NCBI GenBank assembly: GCA_903928045.1
Contig: CAIYPH010000073.1
Location: 1-6,168, forward strand
Direction of reading: 5' to 3'
DNA length: 6,168 nucleotides
Origin: an uncultured Rhodospirillales bacterium
GTDB taxonomy: Bacteria > Pseudomonadota > Alphaproteobacteria > Acetobacterales > Acetobacteraceae
Part shown: positions 5,495 through 6,168 of the stretch, piece by piece
Position numbering within the stretch: the first letter of the stretch is position 1
Layout: every line of letters begins with the position of its first letter
The notes under the pieces: generated by a model
The model's input: only the letters and a program-made list of their open reading frames with translations
The model's database searches: none
Told to the model about the DNA's origin: nothing
Position numbers and translations under genes: made by a program

Positions 5495-6168
5495 ATGATC
5501 CCGCCCGCCACCCCGCCCCGCTGCTTTTGTGCCGGCACCCTGCTGGTCACCCTGCGGGGCGAGGTGCCGGTCGAGACCGTCATTCCCGGCGATCTCGTCC
5601 TCACCCTCTCGGGTGAGGGCGCGCCGCTCAAGCCGGTGATCTGGGTCGGCCGTGTCGAGCTCAATCTCGACACCCACCCCGATCCATGGGCGGTCCGCCC
5701 CGTGCGGATCGCCGCCGGCGCCGTCGAGCCGGGCATGCCGATTCGCGACCTGCGTGTCTCACCGGACCACGGCATCTCTCTCGAGGATGACCGTGGCCGG
5801 CGCGTGCTGGTCCCCGCGCATTACCTGGTCAACGGCTCCTCCATCACCCGCGAACCGGCTTCTGGCCGGGTCGTCTACGTCCATGTCGCGGTCGACGGGC
5901 ACGACATCCTGATGGCCGACGGCATGGCCGCCGAGAGCCTGCCGCTCGATGCCGACCGCAATGTCTTCGGCGGCAACGTCGTGACCCTCGGCGGTGTCCC
6001 CCCGGCGGTCCCGTCATTCGCCCCGGCGCCGCGCGCCGCCGGCGGCGCCGCGCCGCTGCGCCTCGGCGCCGATACCTACCCGCTGCACGCGAAATTGCTG
6101 CGGGCGGCGCAGGATGCCGGCTTCACCCTGACCCATGACCCCGCGCTTGCGGTCATCACGCCGGCCGG
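5495..6168 (+). CDS. Hint (hedgehog/intein) domain protein, 3' end outside the window
   Basis: The frame from ATG 5495, with GAGG at 5485-5488 as Shine-Dalgarno, is open to the edge (224 complete residues). It shows the bacterial Hint_2-type pattern: CFCAGTLLVTLRGEVPVETV (10-29) with Cys10 as the expected nucleophile and Cys12 next to it, PGDLVLT (31-37), WVGR (50-53), RPVRIAAGAVEPGMPIRDL (68-86), VSPDHGI (88-94) with the conserved His92, VPAHYLVNG (106-114) and VYVHVAVDGHDILMADGMAAES (127-148). Hint domains carry out N-S acyl shift and self-cleavage or ligation. With only nine residues before Cys10, there is almost no N-extein, so classical protein splicing looks unlikely. The Pro/Ala/Gly linker (168-187) leads to a further region (188 onwards) of unknown fold. 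Its target or partner is not visible. Confidence 0.85.
   Translation, partial: MIPPATPPRCFCAGTLLVTLRGEVPVETVIPGDLVLTLSGEGAPLKPVIWVGRVELNLDTHPDPWAVRPVRIAAGAVEPGMPIRDLRVSPDHGISLEDDRGRRVLVPAHYLVNGSSITREPASGRVVYVHVAVDGHDILMADGMAAESLPLDADRNVFGGNVVTLGGVPPAVPSFAPAPRAAGGAAPLRLGADTYPLHAKLLRAAQDAGFTLTHDPALAVITPA

Noticed and set aside
5269..5775. 168-residue minus-strand open frame opposite the 77-aa and Hint genes
   Set aside because: It is an Arg/Ser/Gly-rich low-complexity product typical of antisense frames in GC-rich DNA, and it has no ribosome site.

Overview
The window is uniformly GC-rich with strong GC3 bias and no tRNA, rRNA, CRISPR or IS. It looks like chromosomal DNA of an alphaproteobacterium. 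The LexA-like S24 regulator and the bacterial Hint-domain protein resemble families common in Rhodospirillales, and Acetobacteraceae is my best guess. That assignment rests on remembered protein families, not on a search.

Left part (1-2395, minus strand). A short MarR-type regulator (2018-2395) is followed by a TPR-like repeat protein (967-1917) and a sulfotransferase-like protein (start 970, running off the left edge). The TPR and sulfotransferase genes share a 4-bp ATGA overlap, so they are probably translated together. A GC-rich hairpin lies between the MarR gene and this pair.

Centre (2396-3910). A 216-bp divergent spacer carries two short palindromes and a perfect TATAAT. It separates the MarR gene from a plus-strand FkbM-like methyltransferase gene (2612-3910). 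That protein has altered SAM-binding and catalytic-region motifs and an additional C-terminal domain that looks like a beta-sandwich. Sulfotransferase, TPR protein and FkbM-like methyltransferase side by side suggest modification of a surface glycan or other small glycosylated product, but no substrate can be read from the sequence.

Right part (3911-6168). An XRE/S24 LexA-like autocleavable regulator (3935-4585, minus) faces a GTG-started 126-aa conserved-looking protein (4777-5157, plus) across a 191-bp AT-rich control region. That region has repeated TAGGAAA-type motifs and a 9-bp inverted repeat. Downstream on the plus strand are a 77-aa protein (5220-5453) and a Hint (hedgehog/intein) domain protein that runs off the right edge (5495-6168), each with its own good Shine-Dalgarno site. 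The layout looks like a regulator and its divergent target cassette. Whether the cassette is phage-derived or a normal chromosomal module cannot be settled here.

No gene-free stretch exceeds about 216 bases. The two longest gaps (2396-2611 and 4586-4776) are both divergent control regions.
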